Assembly (NCBI GenBank): GCA_013397935.1
Contig: VZRN01003396.1
Location: forward strand, 789,476-853,475
Direction of reading: 5' to 3'
Length of the DNA stretch: 64,000 bases
From: Dasyornis broadbenti
Taxonomy: Eukaryota; Chordata; Aves; Passeriformes; Dasyornithidae
In this document: piece by piece, positions 57,701-63,700 of the stretch
Position numbering within the stretch: the first letter of the stretch is position 1
Layout of the letters: every line of letters begins with the position of its first letter
Position numbers and translations under genes: made by a program
The notes under the pieces: generated by a model
Told to the model about the DNA's origin: nothing
Databases searched by the model: none
What the model saw: the letters and a program-made list of their open reading frames with translations, nothing else

Positions 57701-60700
57701 TGCTCTACCATTCACACACTGCTTATATGTGTTCTTAAAGGGCAACCTAGCCACACACACTGTTTCGGAGCTTTATATATAAGAAAGGGAACACAGCCAC
57801 ACTTAAGACTTGCCTTGCTTCTGCTAAGCTGCTCTGGGAGTTCAGAATGATGTCTGGTCTAGCTGGTCGGTCTGTCTGTCTTTCACAATGTGTTGAGTAG
57901 TTGTGTACTGTGGTATTAAAATGTGGCTTAATCAGGGAATGGCTCAGAGGATTGGGTAGGACTGGGGGGAGGGAGCTGCACATGGTTTTTATTGTGCATG
58001 TCTTTTGACCACTGCTAAGTTTGGTTACTAAGTAAGAGAACACCTGCAATCATGATACCTTTGATGTTATATTTAACTCTGGGTGTTTTCCAACCAGCTT
58101 TTCAGATGCATGGCTCTTAAATTTTGTACTTATTTTGCAGTGACCACAGCTGCATTATATAGCAGGTTAATACAGCCATAGAAGTATTTGTACCAAGAAG
58201 AAAGAAGTTGGACTGAGTCCTTAATTTTCAAAATTGAGCTATATTGCTTCTTTCCCAAATGCCTGATCTATCAACAGTGGCAGTTTTACAGCTACATTTG
58301 TCAGGAAATTTGCTAATTGAACTGTCTACAAATATTCAAAAACTGCTATACTATGCAGCTGAGGACATACCTTCTTAAAGAACCTAATCACATGCACAAG
58401 AGAAGTGTTACAGATGTGCAGTAGTGGATCCAAAAAACTACCACTTTCCATATTATGGATGTGAAAGGTCAGAGAAACAGTAATTAATGTATGTCCCTCC
58501 CCACCCCAACAATCTATATTCCTGTAGCATTAGCCAGATGGATCCATTACTGAGAAGTAATGGGGATACCTTTTGATGGATCAATCTAAAAGCTGGAAGG
58601 CACAAGCATTTAGAAAATCCCACTGCTCCTGAGCTGGTACTAGAAGATGCTGCTTGTAATTTTCTAGTGATGCAAGTTGCTAGTTTAGATAAGGGCTAGC
58701 CTTTCAAGCACTGCCTGGCCTAAATTTGATTTGAACAAGACTTATTACAGTGTTTGTGATCATGGGCAACTTCCAGCAGACCTTTTTAGCACTGGCCTTG
58801 GAGTCCTAGAGGTGTTTCTTTTGGAGAACAAGTGTCTGTTTAACACTGTAGTACTTGGGCATTTCACTTTTCTTGTATTGATCCTATCAAGGTGCCTCAT
58901 CACTTTCTTGCATCTGTCTTATCAGCACACAGAAGTTTGGTTTTCCCCTTTTCTGTGTAAAATGCAAAGAATTTGCTTTTTTTTAATTTAGTACCTCATC
59001 CTGGGAAGTGCATGTCACAAACCAACTCCACCTTCACCTTCACCACCTGCCGCATTCTGCACCCCTCCGATGAACTCACACGAGTCACGCCAAGGTAAGG
59101 GATTCTCATGATGGCAAAGCCTTCAGCTCTATCAGAGTTTCCCCTCTAAGCAAATGCAAAATTATGGCATAAGCAAAGGCATTAGCTGCATTTGTGAATT
59201 ACAACACCCCCACAAATTATTCCTTCCATTTTGAGTTACCTTAACCTGATTTTGAGAGACGTGTGGTGTTTTAAAAAGCCAGCCAGAGCTTCTTAAATTT
59301 TGTTGACTCTAGTTAAGATATTGCAGGATCAGACGTAACTATATTGGCTTCTGATATCCAAACTTGGCTCTTCTTCATCTGAAGACTAATGATAGTCCTC
59401 ATGTATGAATGCACAGGATGAGATCTCTTTAAAAAAAAAAAAAAAAAAAAAAAAGACTTTTCCAGGGAGGAAGTTTAAATCTTTCCTCTCAAAAGAAAAA
59501 GAGATGTGCAGGTAAAGAAATCCAGAAATACATGAGGAATGGAGGAGGAAATACGCCTTAATTGGAAACAAGGAGATGTCTGCTTTGTTTGATGCTGTAA
59601 TTCTTGGAAATTAATTCATAGTAGCCAGACTGAAGCTAATGAGGTGGTGATGCAATAGCATTTGGCAGTATAGACACTGCATGCCAACAGAAGGCAGTTC
59701 TATGGCCTTATGGAACGTTGAAGATCTGAGAACCAGAGGAGGAGTGTGAATTTCATACCTAAAGAGGGAGCTTTCCTCCCTTAGCAAATCAGGATTTACA
59801 GAATGTTCTTTTCAGTTCATAAGGACAATGCCTCATTGCTTTCTCTGCCCTTTCCAGCTCCTGTGTGGAGTGGTACCACTGTGTAGGTCCCCATGCAGAG
59901 GTGTTGTGTCTACACTTGTTTGGACATGAGATAGGCACTGACTGCCTATGAAGGGCATGAAAAGTAAGGGTATTGAGTATGAAAACCTGTCAAGTGGAAA
60001 GGAAATGTATGATGTTTAAATGTAACTTTTCTGCTTCCCTTTCTGAACTAAGTTAGTTATTAGTGGCCTGGCTGGTTTTTCTTTTTTCTGTCTTTCCCCT
60101 CAGCACAATTACTGAAGAGATCCTCTTATATGGCTGCAGTTCTATTTTAGTTTTCTAGTTACTGTTGAATTGCTGTCAGTTTGTGGTCATAATGAACTCT
60201 TTGGGTACTAAATCTAGCAATTCAGTCAGAAAAGACAGTGAAGTTCAGTACATTTTCAGCTGCCTTAGTTAAATGGAAGTTCATAATTTGTTCAGGAGAA
60301 CAAATAGCAAAATAAAATAATGTTTTCAGCAGATGTGTTTAAGGAGCTCCTCCTTACCAACTATAAATGATTCTTCACAGGTCATGTGAGGAGGATGAGG
60401 AAACTGCGTTATGTCTCGTTGTGATGAGAGGAGGTATAGGGCAGACACTATGACCCAGCGTGGTCGGGGGTGAGCAGCACTGCCAGCAGCATCTGTGTTG
60501 GCAGGGTCATGTACATGGAATGCTAGTGTGTGTGGCACCAGCTAACCCCAAGAGGTTTGGTATTTACTTGCCTTGTTGCATTGTAACCTGTGCTACCCCA
60601 GGTGTTGCTCTAAACCGACTAAATTTCGTCCAGCTAAATGAAATGCTCATTTATTTGTTTCTTTTCTCAGTCTAACTCTGAAACTGTCACTGGGCTGAGT

Positions 60701-63700
60701 TGCTGAGGCCACTTTGAGTCTGTTTCTACTGTTGTGTCCAGGCTGCCCTGTGGTGTTGGTCAGTTTGATGGGAAAAATATTTCCCAGCAATGCCAAAATG
60801 ATCAAATGTGCAAAAAGGCAACACCTACAACTGCTTTCTTGCAGGGATGGCTTGGTTTTTTAACTGCATTGTAGTGTATAACTGTGCTCAAAAAATGATA
60901 GAAATACTAGTCTACATGTCTATGCAACTGAAATCTGTATCTGGAAAGAGTGAGACTTTTGGAGTTAATAAGCTGTTGGAGTACTGTAGTTTTCATCTTG
61001 TGACTAGGATATCTTGGAAGCCTGGTAATTAACACTATATGTCTGGGTTTCTGAAATACTTATGGTTGTACCTTGTAGAAAGTCAGTTCATGCAGTAAAT
61101 TCTCTTTCTTTTCTCTTCCTCACGCTTTTGAACACTTCTGTATTCTGTGTTTAGCCGTGTGGCAGATGCACCATGGTGGCTGTCACTGCTCTTTAGTTCT
61201 ACTGGAATTGGAACTATGAGAGTCCAGTTTTAATCAGTGATTAAGAGAAGCATTGTGAACTGACTTCCTTCCACTCAGCCTTGCCTTCAAAGTGTGTGTG
61301 CTGCTGCAGTGGGTGTGCATGGCCTCCTTAGCTCTGTTGGGAGAGATCCTTCTCCCCTGCCGCTGACTCAGCCAGGTAGAAGGGAGAGGACATCAGGATG
61401 TGCTTTAGCACATCTGCCACATGCACTGACAGCCACAGCACATACAAGGGTGCAAGGAGACCAATTCCAGAGCCACTTAGCAAGGCTGCTTTTCTAATTG
61501 CATCTGCCAGTTTTCTCAAATATGTGTTTCACTACAGTATACCAGGAGGAATATATGGGATTCCTCTTGTTGAATTGCAACTGCAATTCAGCTTCCTTGG
61601 TTTCACTTCCTTGTGGTAGAGGGTGGTACAGTTCCAAATCACTGTTAGAGATCATGTTGGTCAGATCCTAGTTAGCCATGGAAAGAAAACATGACTTGAG
61701 GCTTTATAGCATCAGGCTAATATTTTCTTAATTAAGAAGTGCCTTAAAGATATGCTGATTTTTAGACTATAGGACTAGAGTTTCTAGTGTGATGTGACCT
61801 CATGTCACCTGCTCACTGTAAACCAAGGATCTAGATGATGCTTTAAGCTCATCAGAAGCTGCAGCTCAAAACATTCCAGGGTGTCTAACCTGATATGCAC
61901 TGCAGTGTTGGCTACACAGAGTTCATTAATGTAAGGTGAAATGAGCGTGGAAATTCCTGTAAAGACATCATCTCACTCTTTTTTGTCCATGTGGGCAAAA
62001 AGGATGCAATTCAGTCACTGGCCTGAGTCTTCTGCTGGAAATCCAACCAGATTGTCTCAAACAATCTGGTTGCAGAGAACCCAACTTTAACGAAAGTCGC
62101 ATGTTCTGGCTGAGCCAATCCAACAGTGTGGCTCTGCTGAAAAGTGAAGATCCTACTCTCTCCCCTGTCCCTTCCCTTTCCAGCTGCTTAGTTTTCCCAC
62201 TGTCTTGCCCTGGCTTCACTGCCTGACTCTTTGCTGAGTGTCTTCTACTTGCTAACCTGGCAAGATGAGGGAGTAAATTTCCTTCTTTGAACAGTGGTGA
62301 GCTCAGGTCAGTGAATTCTTTATTAACATCAAGTGTTGCATTGCTCAAGACCCTTTAAAGGACATTAGAGGGGATGAACCCATGCTTAGGAGATATTATT
62401 GTGGAAATTTTTTTCTTCTTTTTTTCTTTTGTCTTTTTTTTTCTTTTTTTCTTTTTGGGGGGTGTGTGTGTGTGTATGTGGCACAGACCATAATTTGAGC
62501 ATGGTTAGAAAAAGTTGGAAAGCTTTTTTTTATTCCAAAGGTGCATAGAGCTCTTGGGATTCTCTCAAACAGACATGAATTTGGAGTGTCATAGATATGC
62601 CACATGCCTTTTTTCTGGAATAACTGAGTACACCATCCCTTAATGAATGAGTGTTCAGTTCTGTGCGCTCAGAAGTGACACTAAAAAGTAAATATCTTGC
62701 TTATACCATTGGTCCACTCTTCTGCATTTCCTTGTCTCTTAGAAACAACAGGGAGTTGTGACAGCCAGTAAATCAGGAAAAAAAAGTGAAGGTGTTGATC
62801 ACAAACCTGCAAATAGTGTATCAGAAGAAATGTGGTGCTGAGTGTTGGCAGTGACATTAATCCTGTGAGACTAGGCTATGAAGTGTGCAAAGTGGAGATG
62901 TGTTTTGTAAGATCTGACGGTTTTACACTTGTAATCACATTTGTGAGGGGCTGGGAACTGTCAGTGTCCTGTGCACTCTTCAAAGGGATAAAAGGCCCTG
63001 CTCAGGGTTTAAAATCTTGCCTGTAGTAAATTTTAATTTTCTGCTGGAGAGAATAATTTGACTGCTCCTTTGCTTTCAGCCTTAACGCAGCACCTACTCC
63101 AGCTTGTGGCAGCATTAGCAATTTGAAAGGCACCCCAGTGGCTACTCCCTGCACTCCTCGGCGTCTGAGTTTGGCCGAATCCTTCACCAACCTCCGGGAA
63201 TCCACGACGACAATGAGCACGTCCCTGGGGCTGGTGTGGCTGCTGAAGGAAAGGGGCATCTCAGCAGCAGTGTACAATCCACAGAGCTGGGACAGAGCCA
63301 GCAGGAGCACCCTGCTGAACACGTACTCCCCGAAAATGGCGATCATTCCTTCCACCCCACCGAACTCACCCATGCAGACACCTTCTTCTTCCCCTCCATC
63401 TTTTGATTTCAAGTGCACCAGCCCACCTTATGACAACTTCTTGGCTTCGAAGCCTGCTAGTTCAATCTTGAAGGAGGTGAGGAATAAAAAGAACATCAGA
63501 AACAGTGAGAGCCAAACTGACGTGTCTGTTTCCAACCTTAATCTCGTGGACAAAGTCAGGAGGTTTGGTATTGCCAAAGTTGTGAGTTCAGGGCAAACAT
63601 CAGCTCCTCCTTTAACTGAGGACCAGGGACCTCTTCTCTGTGGGGCACAGGGACAAGTGAGGGCACTTGTTCCTGGAGGCCTGGCACCAGACGGTCTCCC

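Larger units (their letters stand above)
50544..58991 (+). other. TRAK1: TRAK1 intron with one antisense CR1
   Basis: About 8.4 kb of AT-rich sequence. It holds the CR1 at 51627-51830, a G/T-rich patch near 54177-54222, a 22-bp tandem duplication at 55985-56028 and a T15 run at 57009-57023. An ATTAAA at 51085-51090 is the nearest polyadenylation-like hexamer I found after the 50543 stop. No exon recognised. Confidence 0.6.
59095..63079 (+). other. TRAK1: Last TRAK1 intron
   Basis: A 4.0-kb intron with a poly-A run (59431-59454), a T-rich/(GT)n tract (62407-62478) and a perfect 12-bp hairpin (62044-62072). No CR1 copy or exon recognised. An antisense open frame at 61968-62348 is unassigned. 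Confidence 0.65.

Noticed and set aside
61968..62348. 126-codon antisense open frame in the last intron
   Set aside because: It sits in a C-rich patch that is stop-poor on the reverse strand; no domain recognised and it spans the 12-bp hairpin.
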